Shown: positions 51,692 through 60,409 of the stretch, piece by piece
How the letters are laid out: each line of letters starts with the position of its first letter
How positions within the stretch are numbered: position 1 is the stretch's first letter
From: Clostridia bacterium
GTDB taxonomy: Bacteria; Bacillota; Clostridia; Christensenellales; Pumilibacteraceae
Assembly (NCBI GenBank): GCA_022791915.1
Contig: JAAWAB010000004.1
Location: 62,001-126,000 of the forward strand
Length of the DNA: 64,000 bases
Direction: 5' to 3'
Notes under the pieces: generated by a model
The model's database searches: none
What the model was told of the DNA's origin: nothing
Seen by the model: the letters and a program-made list of their open reading frames with translations, nothing else
Program-made: the position numbers and the translations under genes

Positions 51692-52123
51692 ATGAAAAAT
51701 ATTCTGATTTTTCTTTTGATAGGCATAATCGGCGGCATAATCGGCGGCATGGGTATGGGCGGGGGAACGTTGCTTATACCGCTGTTGACGCTGTTCACCG
51801 ACACGCCCCAACATGTTGCGCAAGCAATCAATCTGGTGGCGTTTATCCCCATGTCGGCGGTGGCGCTGTTTATTCACGCCAAAAATAAATTACTGGACTG
51901 CAAATATCTTTTATGGGTGGCGTTGCCCGCCGTGGCGGCAAGCATTCCCGCATCGTTACTTGTAAAACGTATAGCGGGAAAATCGCTTTCCCGATACTTC
52001 GGAATCTTTCTGGCGGTGCTCGGTGTGTATCAGCTTGTTTCTTTAATCGTGAGCAAAATAAAAGAATATAAAGAAAAGCAAAAAAATGACAAAATCTCTC
52101 TTTACAAAACGGTTTATAAATGA
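51692..52123 (+). CDS. half-size TauE/SafE family membrane protein (second of pair)
   Basis: A 143-residue membrane protein with about four helices: GIIGGIIGGMGMGGGTLLIPLL is the same signature as in the gene before it (positions 9-30). The C-terminus is a Lys-rich tail (KEYKEKQK). Together the pair equals one normal TauE/SafE transporter split into two. RBS GAAGGAG. The promoter of the Rnf operon lies in its last codons. Confidence 0.85.
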   Translation: MKNILIFLLIGIIGGIIGGMGMGGGTLLIPLLTLFTDTPQHVAQAINLVAFIPMSAVALFIHAKNKLLDCKYLLWVALPAVAASIPASLLVKRIAGKSLSRYFGIFLAVLGVYQLVSLIVSKIKEYKEKQKNDKISLYKTVYK

Positions 52124-52129
52124 TATACT
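52101..52129 (+). promoter_or_regulatory. promoter of the Rnf operon
   Basis: TTTACA (52101-52106), 17-nt spacer, TATACT (52124-52129). It overlaps the end of the second TauE gene and gives a leader of about 32 nt before the TTG start of rnfC. Confidence 0.8.
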
Positions 52130-52168
52130 TGTAAGCACTGGATTTCGTCGGAAAAAGGAGAGCGTAGT

Positions 52169-53455
52169 TTGAAAACGTTTTCGCACGGGATTCACCCGCC
52201 GGGTAATAAAGAACGGACGAAAGATTTGCCGATTGTTCGTTTCGATGCGCCCGAAAAGGTGTATATTCCTTTGCAACAACATATCGGAAAAGAAGCCGCG
52301 CCTATCGTTGCGGTGGGCGATACGGTAAAAAAGGGTCAAAAAATCGGTGAGACGGTGGGAAATATTTCCGCCGCCGTTTTTGCATCTGTTTCGGGACCGG
52401 TAACGGCAATAGAAAAGCGCGCTACCGCAACGGGGCACTGCATGCACGTGGTGATAGAAAACGACGGACGGAACGAAGAAGAACTTTTGCCGCCGCTTGA
52501 AAATCCCGAACCCGAGATGATTGTACGCCGCATTGCCGATTGCGGTATCGTGGGCATGGGCGGCGCGGGATTTCCCACAGCCGTTAAACTTACGCCGCGG
52601 GAGAAAATAGACACGTTTATCATAAACGGGGCAGAGTGCGAACCGTATCTGACTTGTGATTTTCGTATCATGACCGAATATCCGCGCAAAATGCTTGCGG
52701 GCGCGCAGTATATGGCGCAGGCGTTGGGTTTATCTCGTTTTACCGTTGCGTTGGAAGATAATAAAGAAAGTGCGGCGGAAATTTTGCGCAGAACGGCGCA
52801 AGAAGAAAAAATCGATGCGGATATAGTTGTATGTCGAACAAAGTACCCGCAAGGTGCCGAGAAGCAGTTGATTTATGCTGTGACGGGGCGAAAAGTCTGC
52901 GTGGGGAAATTACCCGCAAGCGCGGGTGTTATAGTGAGCAACGTACACACGGCGTATTCGGTATACGAAGCTGTGCGCGAAGGCGTGAAGTGTACGGCAC
53001 GCGTTTTAACCGTTTCGGGTGATGCGGCGAAAAATGCGGGAAACTTTCTTGTTCCCACGGGTACGCTGATTTCCGAACTGACGGGAGAGTGGGACGATGC
53101 GGCAAAATTGGTTCTCGGCGGTCCTATGATGGGCTTTGCCGAGCACAACGCCGACCTTTCCGTAACAAAAACAACGAGCGGCGTATTGTTGCTGACCGCA
53201 GAAGAAACGTTTTCGTACGAAGCGGAACCGTGTATTAACTGTGCGAGTTGCGCGCGTGCGTGCCCTATGCACCTGATGCCTATGTACATCGATTCGTATA
53301 TCTTGTCGGGTGACGCTGCGGGGGCGGAAAAGTACGGCGCAATGAACTGTATCGAATGCGGTTCGTGCGCATATGTGTGCCCCGCGCACAGACCGCTTGT
53401 GCAATCCATGCGGTTGGCAAAAAAGAAAATACGGGCAAAGGGGCGCAGAGTATGA
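52169..53455 (+). CDS. rnfC: Rnf complex subunit RnfC
   Basis: The NADH-oxidising subunit of the ferredoxin:NAD+ oxidoreductase, which couples electron flow to Na+ or H+ export. The 428-residue protein has FSHGIHPPGNKE, the glycine-rich NADH/FMN site GMGGAGFPTAVKL, INGAECEPYLTCD, and two 4Fe-4S motifs (CINCASCARACP and CIECGSCAYVCP). It starts with TTG behind AAAGGAG. Its stop overlaps rnfD (ATGA). Confidence 0.96.
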   Translation: MKTFSHGIHPPGNKERTKDLPIVRFDAPEKVYIPLQQHIGKEAAPIVAVGDTVKKGQKIGETVGNISAAVFASVSGPVTAIEKRATATGHCMHVVIENDGRNEEELLPPLENPEPEMIVRRIADCGIVGMGGAGFPTAVKLTPREKIDTFIINGAECEPYLTCDFRIMTEYPRKMLAGAQYMAQALGLSRFTVALEDNKESAAEILRRTAQEEKIDADIVVCRTKYPQGAEKQLIYAVTGRKVCVGKLPASAGVIVSNVHTAYSVYEAVREGVKCTARVLTVSGDAAKNAGNFLVPTGTLISELTGEWDDAAKLVLGGPMMGFAEHNADLSVTKTTSGVLLLTAEETFSYEAEPCINCASCARACPMHLMPMYIDSYILSGDAAGAEKYGAMNCIECGSCAYVCPAHRPLVQSMRLAKKKIRAKGRRV

Positions 53456-54603
53456 AAAATCTTACGGTAACGGTTTCTCCCCATATTACGCAGAAAAGCA
53501 AAACAACGCGCAGTATTATGTTTGACGTGCTGATTGCTTTATCGCCGGCGCTTGTAATGGCGATTGTGTATTTCGGATATCACGTACTGATTAACGCAAT
53601 CGTTTGTATGGGATGTTGTTTTGCGTTTGAACTCTTGTATACGCTCATTCTGAAAAAGGATTTTTCGCGCAAAGCGGTGAAAGAATCCTCCTGTTGGGAT
53701 TGTTCGTCGTTGGTAACGGGATTGATTTTGGCACTCAATCTGCCGCGCGTGATTATCGTGGAAGGTTGGAATCTGAATGTATACCGTGCTATGCCTGCGG
53801 GCGCGCGGGCGGTGGATTATGTGGCGTTCGGCGGCGATACGATTATTTTGTGTTTAATCGGCAGTTTGGTGGCGGTTGTGCTCGTGAAAATGCTGTTTGG
53901 CGGAATCGGAAAGAATTTTGCCAATCCTGCGGCAACGGCGCGAATTTTTCTGTTTCTTGCGTTCGGTATGACCTGGGCGAATACGACGGGACTGGGTGAA
54001 ATGTTGCCTGCGTCTACGGGAGCTACCTGGCTTTCGAGCGGAACCAAGCTGACAAATAATCAGAATATGTTCTTTCAGATGTTTATAGGCAACCGCGGTG
54101 CCGCGGCGGCGGGCGAAACGTGCATGATTGCGCTTATATTGGGATATTTGTATTTGAGTATCCGCAAGGTAATCGATTTCCGTTTGCCGCTCATTATTGT
54201 GGGAAGCGCCGCCGTGTTGGCTTTACTGTTCGACGGCTTGCCGCGTCATCTTACGGGTGCGCGTCTTGTTAACAATATGTATGCGCATATCATGAGCGGC
54301 GGGCTTGTGTTCGGTGCCATCTTTATGGCAACCGATTATGCTACCAGTCCGAATACATTTTGGGGCAGTGCGCTCTACGGATTCGGAATCGCATTGTTTA
54401 CCATGCTGATTCGCGTGTTTGCCAATTATCCCGAAGGAATGAGTTTTGCTATTCTTATCATGAATATTACGGTACCGCTCATTGACAAATACATTGTGCC
54501 CCGTCCGTTCGGGTATCACAAAAAAATCAAGGAAAAACCTCTGAAAACTCCCGACAGTCCGTTGCCGTACAACGAAGCGGGGAAAGGAGGCGCCGAGGCA
54601 TGA
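53452..54603 (+). CDS. rnfD: Rnf complex subunit RnfD
   Basis: Membrane subunit of 383 residues, with about nine helices. The covalent FMN site is STGAT (188-192), target of ApbE. Other marks: NPAATARIFLFLAFG and IFMATDYATSPNTFWG. The C-terminus has a polar tail (PLKTPDSPLPYNEAG) longer than usual. Overlaps rnfC and rnfG by 4 bp each, so the operon is translationally coupled. Confidence 0.95.
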   Translation: MKNLTVTVSPHITQKSKTTRSIMFDVLIALSPALVMAIVYFGYHVLINAIVCMGCCFAFELLYTLILKKDFSRKAVKESSCWDCSSLVTGLILALNLPRVIIVEGWNLNVYRAMPAGARAVDYVAFGGDTIILCLIGSLVAVVLVKMLFGGIGKNFANPAATARIFLFLAFGMTWANTTGLGEMLPASTGATWLSSGTKLTNNQNMFFQMFIGNRGAAAAGETCMIALILGYLYLSIRKVIDFRLPLIIVGSAAVLALLFDGLPRHLTGARLVNNMYAHIMSGGLVFGAIFMATDYATSPNTFWGSALYGFGIALFTMLIRVFANYPEGMSFAILIMNITVPLIDKYIVPRPFGYHKKIKEKPLKTPDSPLPYNEAGKGGAEA

Positions 54604-55748
54604 CGAATACGATGAATACGGAAATGCAGCCCGCGCAGACGCATCCTGCGCGCAAAAAGAACAACACGGTAAAAAATACGCTTCGTTGCGTGATTGTTTT
54701 GAGCGTGATTGCCATTGTGTGCGTATCGTTGTTGGCAGTGGCAAACCGTTTTTTGCGGGTGGAAGCAACGCTTGACGGCGCAACGGCGGCGCTTATAAAC
54801 CGTATTGCCCCCACGGGCATGGACGACGGCACGGCGCTTTCGGGCGGATATATCAAAATGGTGAATTTGCGTGCCGAAAACTATGCAATCAAAGACCTTG
54901 ATGCGTACAACAAACAGCACGGAACGGCGAATCAGAAGGTTCGCGCGCTTTATACGAGCAAAAACGCGGAAGGGAAAATCACCTATGTGGTGGAAGCGGA
55001 AGGCAAAGGATATGTGGACGCAGTTGTCATGCTGGTTGCATACGACGCGGAAAACAAGGTTTCGGGCGTAATTACCAAATCGCAGAACGAAAGCTATTGG
55101 AATCATATTAAAAACGAAGAAAAACTGTATGCGGCATTTGTGGGCTTATCGGGGAGAATCGAAAGTTCGCAGATTGCGGCGTCTACGGGCGTGACCGTTA
55201 TGGGTACGTTGGGCGGTATGACGAGCGCAGTCAGCATTGCCAACGATTTTGTTTCCCGTTTGGGCGGCGACCCGCAAAAACCCGCGCCGCTCGTGGTAAC
55301 CGATGCGGATTTGGTGCAAAAACTGAAAAAGGTTTCGGACGCTACCGTGTATACCTGTTATACCGTGCAGACGGCAACGGTAGATTATGTATTTACAGGC
55401 AACAACGGCGACTTAATCGTGCAGTCGCGCGGTGACGGCGGAACATACGGGCAAGTAGCGCTTTTGGTACGCGTGGCAGACGGCAAAGCGGTAAAACTGG
55501 CGTATGCCGCCAATCCGTCGTTTGACCCGACGGACGAACACGATTCCACGCTACTCAAAAACGAAGAAAAGCTGAACGAGTTATTCGGCGGAAAAACGAT
55601 TGCGGAAATAAATGCCATGGCGGGGGATAGCCTGCCCGGCTTTACGGGCGTTACCCAATCGAGCGACGGCTTGAAAATGGCAGTGAAAAACGCGCTGGAA
55701 TATGCGCCCACGTTCGACCGCACGCAATTCGGGGAGGTGGCGCAATAA
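54600..55748 (+). CDS. rnfG: Rnf complex subunit RnfG with duplicated FMN-binding domain
   Basis: A 382-residue subunit, nearly twice the normal RnfG length (about 190-220). One N-terminal helix (about 26-47) is followed by two FMN_bind-type domains. The first ends in STGVT (195-199) and the second in FTGVTQSSDG (348-357, TGVT 349-352); both sit where S/T-G-A-T flavin attachment motifs are found, with Val in place of Ala. It moves electrons within the membrane complex. Whether one or both sites carry FMN is not known. Overlaps both neighbours. Confidence 0.9.
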   Translation: MTNTMNTEMQPAQTHPARKKNNTVKNTLRCVIVLSVIAIVCVSLLAVANRFLRVEATLDGATAALINRIAPTGMDDGTALSGGYIKMVNLRAENYAIKDLDAYNKQHGTANQKVRALYTSKNAEGKITYVVEAEGKGYVDAVVMLVAYDAENKVSGVITKSQNESYWNHIKNEEKLYAAFVGLSGRIESSQIAASTGVTVMGTLGGMTSAVSIANDFVSRLGGDPQKPAPLVVTDADLVQKLKKVSDATVYTCYTVQTATVDYVFTGNNGDLIVQSRGDGGTYGQVALLVRVADGKAVKLAYAANPSFDPTDEHDSTLLKNEEKLNELFGGKTIAEINAMAGDSLPGFTGVTQSSDGLKMAVKNALEYAPTFDRTQFGEVAQ

Positions 55749-56350
55749 TGGACGTGAAAAAGCTGAAAGAAACCGCTTTGGGCGGAATTCTCAATAACCC
55801 CGTATTTGTGCTTGTGTTGGGCATGTGCCCTACAATCGGCATGTCTACCAGCGTGACCAATGCGCTCGGGTTGGGGCTTGCCACCGCATTCGTTCTTATT
55901 GTATCCAATGTGTTCGTATCGCTGTTGCGTAAGATTATTCCCGATAAAGTGCGTTTGCCATCGTATATTATTATAATCGCCACGTTTGTCACATTGGTGC
56001 AACTCTTTCTTGCCAAATTTCTGCCGGCGCTTAACGCGTCTATCGGGCGGTTTATTCCGCTTATAGTGGTGAACTGCATTATTTTGGGGCGTGCGGAGGC
56101 ATTTGCGGGAAAGAACAGCGTGGGATATGCGGCGCTTGACGGAGTGAGCATGGGGCTCGGATTCACTTGTTCATTGGTGATTCTGGGCGGCGTGCGTATG
56201 CTTTTGATTGCCGCGGGTATGCGGATTTTCGAAACGGCGGCGGGCGGATTTATTGTGCTCGGATTGCTGATGGCGCTTTTTAATTATCTGATGCGTTTGT
56301 ATCGGAACAGTCACAAGAGAAAATTGTTGCAAGGGGGTGCGGCACTGTGA
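55748..56350 (+). CDS. rnfE: Rnf complex subunit RnfE
   Basis: A 200-residue membrane subunit with six helices: NNPVFVLVLGMCPTIGMSTSV at the N-terminus and PLIVVNCIILGRAEAFA, both shared by RnfA/RnfE/Nqr subunits. The Cys of LGMCP and of VVNCIILG are thought to hold a membrane-buried Fe-S site with RnfA. Overlaps rnfG by one base and rnfA by 4 bp. Confidence 0.95.
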   Translation: MDVKKLKETALGGILNNPVFVLVLGMCPTIGMSTSVTNALGLGLATAFVLIVSNVFVSLLRKIIPDKVRLPSYIIIIATFVTLVQLFLAKFLPALNASIGRFIPLIVVNCIILGRAEAFAGKNSVGYAALDGVSMGLGFTCSLVILGGVRMLLIAAGMRIFETAAGGFIVLGLLMALFNYLMRLYRNSHKRKLLQGGAAL

Positions 56351-56928
56351 GTATTGCAAGCATCATTTCGATAGTTATATCGGCAATCCTTACCGAAAAT
56401 ATCGTGCTCAACAAAACGCTCGGCATCTGTCCGTTGCTCGGCACCAGCAAAAAAACCGATTCGGCGGTGGGCATGGGGCTTGCCGTCACATTTGTGATAA
56501 CCGTATCGAGTGTGGTGTGTTACGGATTATTTCAACTGCTCGATATGTGGAATATCACCTATTTGCAAACCATTGTGTTTATTTTGGTGATTGCTTCGCT
56601 CGTGCAACTGCTCGATATCGTGCTCAAACGGTTTTCGCCTACGCTGTATAATTCGCTCGGCATTTATTTGGCGCTTATCACCACTAACTGTACCGTACTC
56701 GGTTCGGCGAATATGGTGATTGATAATGGGTATAACCTGTTGGAAACGTTTATATTCGGATTTTTTACGGGGCTCGGATTTACTATGGTACTTATTTTAA
56801 TGTCGGGAATCCGCGAAAAGCTCAACCGTGCGCATATTCCCGTTTCGTTTGCCGGATTTCCCATTGCGCTCATTATTGCGGGAATTCTCGCCATGGCGTT
56901 TGCCGGATTTTCGGGATTTGCTTTTTGA
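56347..56928 (+). CDS. rnfA: Rnf complex subunit RnfA
   Basis: A 193-residue membrane subunit with six helices: LTENIVLNKTLGICPLLGTSKK and LITTNCTVLGSANM; the latter Cys pairs with RnfE's in the buried Fe-S site. It begins with GTG, overlapping the rnfE stop by 4 bp, with GGGGG 6-10 nt upstream. Normal length. Confidence 0.95.
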   Translation: MSIASIISIVISAILTENIVLNKTLGICPLLGTSKKTDSAVGMGLAVTFVITVSSVVCYGLFQLLDMWNITYLQTIVFILVIASLVQLLDIVLKRFSPTLYNSLGIYLALITTNCTVLGSANMVIDNGYNLLETFIFGFFTGLGFTMVLILMSGIREKLNRAHIPVSFAGFPIALIIAGILAMAFAGFSGFAF

Positions 56929-56944
56929 CCGATAGGAGAGAGAT

Positions 56945-57841
56945 ATGCAATTTTTTATGACATATATTTTGCCCGTGTTGGTTGTGGGCGTGTTTGCGGC
57001 GATTTTTGCGTTTTGTTTGAGCTTCTTGGGTGAAAAACTGGCAATCGAGCGGGATGCGCGTATCGATGAAATCGAACGGAATCTTGCGGGTGCGAATTGC
57101 GGCGGGTGCGGCTATCCCGGATGTGCGGCGTTTGCCGAAGCCCTTTTCAAAGGGGAAGCTACCATAGACAGATGTAATCCCACGGCAGCTGCGAACAAAT
57201 CCAATATTGCCAAAATATTGGGTATGAGCGAAGAAAAGAGCAGAGAAACGGTTGCGGTGGTTCGGTGTATCGGCGGCAATAAATGCCGCAATAAATATGA
57301 CTATCAGGGTTATGGCGATTGCGAATCGGCGCAACTGCTTGCCGACGGGAACAAGGCATGCGAGTTGGGTTGCATGGGATTGGGAACCTGTTCGGAAAGT
57401 TGTAAGTTCGATGCGATTTCGGTAGACAAAGACTTGGGCTTTGCCATTGTGGACAGTGAAAAATGTACGAGTTGCGGCGCCTGCGTGGCGGCGTGTCCCA
57501 AAAAAATCATACGGCGGATTCCCAAAGACGCCAAGGTGTACGTGGCATGTTCCAACACGCATCGCGGTAAAGAGGTATCGTCTGTGTGCGAACGCGGCTG
57601 TATTGCTTGCGGATTGTGTCAGAAAAATTGCCCTACGGGTGCGATTGCGCTTTCCAATAATCTGGCAACGATTGATTATGATAAATGTATCGGGTGCGGA
57701 AAATGTAAAGAAGTCTGCCCGAGAAAATGTATTCTGCCTTTTTCTATGGAATATAATGCGGCTAAAAATCTGAAAAACGTCAATAATACCGGTGATAAAA
57801 TCAACCGTAAAGGAGAAAACAATCATGAAAAAACAGCATAG
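56945..57841 (+). CDS. rnfB: Rnf complex subunit RnfB (ferredoxin-side Fe-S subunit)
   Basis: A 298-residue iron-sulfur subunit that takes electrons from ferredoxin. One N-terminal helix (7-29), the Fe-S motif NCGGCGYPGC (C52, C55, C60), a middle Cys-rich region (CIGGNKC, CELGCMGLGTCSESC) and two or three ferredoxin-type motifs (CTSCGACVAACP, CIACGLCQKNCP, CIGCGKCKEVCP). The last 17 bp overlap the next gene, whose RBS lies in the rnfB end. Confidence 0.95.
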   Translation: MQFFMTYILPVLVVGVFAAIFAFCLSFLGEKLAIERDARIDEIERNLAGANCGGCGYPGCAAFAEALFKGEATIDRCNPTAAANKSNIAKILGMSEEKSRETVAVVRCIGGNKCRNKYDYQGYGDCESAQLLADGNKACELGCMGLGTCSESCKFDAISVDKDLGFAIVDSEKCTSCGACVAACPKKIIRRIPKDAKVYVACSNTHRGKEVSSVCERGCIACGLCQKNCPTGAIALSNNLATIDYDKCIGCGKCKEVCPRKCILPFSMEYNAAKNLKNVNNTGDKINRKGENNHEKTA

Positions 57842-58652
57842 TATTCTTGTTGCGCTTATTCTGGCGCTCGTTGTGTGTTCGTTTACTGCGTGCAGTGAAG
57901 GGGCGCCCAAGAAAAGCGGCGCCGTGGGAACGGCGATTGCGTTGGGGCACGGAAGTTGCGTCACCGAAGTCACGGTAGTCGTGAACGGCTACGGCGATCC
58001 CGTAAAAGTGCAGTTCGACGATATTTTTCCCGCCAGTAACGTGTATACCAATATGGCGTTGAAAAAAGAAGGCGACACCACCGAAGTAGTGCAGGTGGGC
58101 ACAAGTTCGTACTTCAAATATCTGCGTATCGGGCAAAAGTATTTCAAGGCGGATGAAAACGGAAAATATTACGAAATGGGGTCCGCGAGCGGAAAAATCA
58201 CCGACGACCTGATGACGTATTATAAAACGGCGGAAGGTACGCGCTGGTATTACGATAGTTTTCTTTCGGGTAATTTGTGGATTTGCGCCGAGAGCGAGAA
58301 CGGTACCGAAAAAGACGGCGTAAAACTGGCGGACAAATACAAATTCAACACGTCGAACGGTTCTATGCGCAAGCGGTACTCTCGTTATTGGAGCACGCTC
58401 GGCTCGGGTTCAATCGGACAAGTGTCGGGTTTGGGTTTTAACGGCAATATGGATATGTTGGAAAATTATTTGCTTGCGCACGGATTTGATGCGCTTGCGT
58501 CCGACGATGCAATCGTGTTGCCCAAAGACAGCGGCACGGGATACAATGTAATCGGCGGAGTGACGACGGGCGCTACGTTGAGCGCCGATACGGCAATCTA
58601 TCTCAAAACGGCAAAAGCGGCATACGAAAACGCTCTTGCCGCGCAAAAATAA
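57825..58652 (+). CDS. Rnf-linked lipoprotein with FMN-attachment-like motif
   Basis: A 275-residue lipoprotein (lipobox FTAC, Cys at residue 23). The body is not a family I can name, but the C-terminus, IGGVTTGATLSADT then a helix ending ENALAAQK, has the TGAT motif (248-251) and following helix seen in FMN_bind domains flavinylated by ApbE. The gene is the last of the Rnf operon (RBS AAAGGAG inside rnfB, overlap 17 bp), so an extracellular flavin electron carrier tied to Rnf is a reasonable inference. Confidence 0.78.
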   Translation: MKKQHSILVALILALVVCSFTACSEGAPKKSGAVGTAIALGHGSCVTEVTVVVNGYGDPVKVQFDDIFPASNVYTNMALKKEGDTTEVVQVGTSSYFKYLRIGQKYFKADENGKYYEMGSASGKITDDLMTYYKTAEGTRWYYDSFLSGNLWICAESENGTEKDGVKLADKYKFNTSNGSMRKRYSRYWSTLGSGSIGQVSGLGFNGNMDMLENYLLAHGFDALASDDAIVLPKDSGTGYNVIGGVTTGATLSADTAIYLKTAKAAYENALAAQK

Positions 58653-58695
58653 GAAAAACAACAATTCGGGAAGGAAATTGGCATAGCCAAAGAGA

Positions 58696-58741
58696 GAAAA
58701 CCACCGTAGAGCGGGCATGTATCGCGAAAACGGTGGTTTTC
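58696..58741 (+). terminator. intrinsic terminator of the Rnf operon
   Basis: GAAAACCACCGT (58696-58707) pairs with ACGGTGGTTTTC (58730-58741), then TTTTT. It closes the rnfC-to-lipoprotein operon; its stem resembles the other AAAA(A)CxCCG terminators of this window. Confidence 0.85.
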
Positions 58742-58823
58742 TTTTTCGGAAAGAATGAGTTTGGGCAGATGTTGTAAACGGAGCAACTACTTTTTTGCAT
58801 GACGCGAAACGGTATGAAAAAAC

Positions 58824-58852
58824 TTGTTTTTGCGGCGATTTAATGGTATAAT
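58824..58852 (+). promoter_or_regulatory. promoter of the MATE exporter gene
   Basis: TTGTTT (58824-58829), 17-nt spacer, TATAAT (58847-58852). Leader of about 32 nt before ATG 58892. Confidence 0.7.
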
Positions 58853-58891
58853 GTAACCGTAAGATTGCATAAAAGAGGCTTGCATGCGGAT

Positions 58892-60232
58892 ATGATTAAA
58901 GATATGACCGTTGGAAAACCCGCAAAAGTATTGCTGGCGTTTTCGCTCCCGATGTTGTTGAGTATGGCTTTTCAGCAACTGTATAATATTGCGGATAGCG
59001 TGATTGCGGGTAAATTTGCGGGAAGCGACGCTTTGGCGGCAATCGGTGCGTCTTATCCCGTTACAATGCTGTTTTTGGCGGTGGCGTTGGGCGCGGGCGT
59101 GGGAAGTTCGGTAATAGTATCGCAATTTTTCGGCGTCAAAAAGCTCGGAAAAATGAAAACGGCAATCGGGACGAGTGTTTTGAGCATTATGGCGTTGGCT
59201 GTGGTTTTGACGGGTGTGGGACTGATTATTTGTCGCCCCGTGATACGGTTGTTGCAGACGCCTGCCGATATCTTTTCGGACGCAAACACGTATTTGTATA
59301 TCTATATAGCGGGCTTGCCGTTTTTGTTTTTATATAATGCCGCCACGTCGATTTTTACGGGATTGGGCGACAGCAGAACGCCTCTGTTTTTTCTGATTTT
59401 TTCGTCGGTGTTCAATGTGGCGCTTGATATTGTGTTTGTAACGGCGGTGCATTGGGGCGTTGCGGGTGTGGCATGGGCTACGTTTATTGCGCAGGGGTTG
59501 AGCGGTGTGCTTGCCATGGTTACGCTTTTATTCCGAATCCGCAAGATAAAATGCGATGAGCCGCATAAAATATTCGAATGGGCGGTGCTCAAAAAAATCA
59601 GTTTGATTGCTTTGCCGAGCATACTGCAACAATCGTTTATTTCCATAGGTCAGCTTTGCGTGCAAGGACTTATCAATTCGTTCGGAAAGGATACGATTGC
59701 GGGGTATAGCGCGGCAATCAAAATCAACGTTTTCTGCGTTGCTATTTTTAATACGATGTCGAATGCGTTAAGTTCGTACACGGCGCAAAACAGCGGGGCG
59801 GGCGATTACGAACGGGTGAAAAAGGGATATCCTGCGGCGCTTGCCATCATTATGGGTGCGGCGGCGGTTTTCATTCTCGTTTTGTTGCTTGCGGGTAACT
59901 TTTTAATCGGGCTATTTGTGGACGGAAAAGAAAACAATGCTACTGTGATTGCCGTAGGGAGAAAATTCTTGTATTTCGTAGCGGCAGGATATCCGATTGT
60001 GGCATATAAAGTAGTGACCGACGGACTTTTGCGCGGTTCGGGTTTTATGTCCGCTTTTATGATTTCCACTTTTACCGACCTAATCGTGCGGGTGGGCTTT
60101 TCCTTTCTGTTTGCACATTGGTGGGGCTTTACGTCCGTTTGTATTTCTTTCCCCGTGGGTTGGTTGATTGGGGCGTTGGTTAGTATGATTTTTTATCTTT
60201 CGGGTAAATGGAAATACGCGATAAAGGTATAG
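58892..60232 (+). CDS. MATE family efflux transporter
   Basis: A protein of 446 residues and twelve helices, of the MATE type (NorM/DinF/MepA). Marks: SLPMLLSMAFQQLYNIADSVIAGKFAGSDALAAIGASYP in pieces (QQLYNIADSVIAGKFAG), GLGDSRTP, and GVAGVAWATFIAQG. It exports drugs or metabolites with Na+ or H+. The start at 58892 is favoured over a TTG at 58865; GAGG is 13 nt upstream. Stands alone before the CtsR operon. Substrate unknown. Confidence 0.92.
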   Translation: MIKDMTVGKPAKVLLAFSLPMLLSMAFQQLYNIADSVIAGKFAGSDALAAIGASYPVTMLFLAVALGAGVGSSVIVSQFFGVKKLGKMKTAIGTSVLSIMALAVVLTGVGLIICRPVIRLLQTPADIFSDANTYLYIYIAGLPFLFLYNAATSIFTGLGDSRTPLFFLIFSSVFNVALDIVFVTAVHWGVAGVAWATFIAQGLSGVLAMVTLLFRIRKIKCDEPHKIFEWAVLKKISLIALPSILQQSFISIGQLCVQGLINSFGKDTIAGYSAAIKINVFCVAIFNTMSNALSSYTAQNSGAGDYERVKKGYPAALAIIMGAAAVFILVLLLAGNFLIGLFVDGKENNATVIAVGRKFLYFVAAGYPIVAYKVVTDGLLRGSGFMSAFMISTFTDLIVRVGFSFLFAHWWGFTSVCISFPVGWLIGALVSMIFYLSGKWKYAIKV

Positions 60233-60277
60233 TGCCGAAGGTTTTCAAAAAATTAGCAAATTTATTTGCCAAAACTC

Positions 60278-60338
60278 TTGACAAATCCTTGCGGGGCGTT
60301 TATAATATCGTTAAGGTCAAAGGTCAAAGATAGTCAAA
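60278..60338 (+). promoter_or_regulatory. heat-shock promoter with three CtsR heptads
   Basis: TTGACA (60278-60283), 17-nt spacer, TATAAT (60301-60306): a perfect consensus. CtsR recognition heptads follow: GGTCAAA (60315-60321), GGTCAAA (60322-60328) and AGTCAAA (60332-60338). The second and third are spaced by 3 bp as in the known operator; the first abuts the second directly. The operator lies just after the start point, so CtsR would repress its own operon. Confidence 0.92.
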
Positions 60339-60409
60339 TGCAAGAAAGACGAATGACCGGACGGCGCTTCACATATCCTAAACGGGAGTGGAGAGCAAAG
60401 GAGGAGGCT

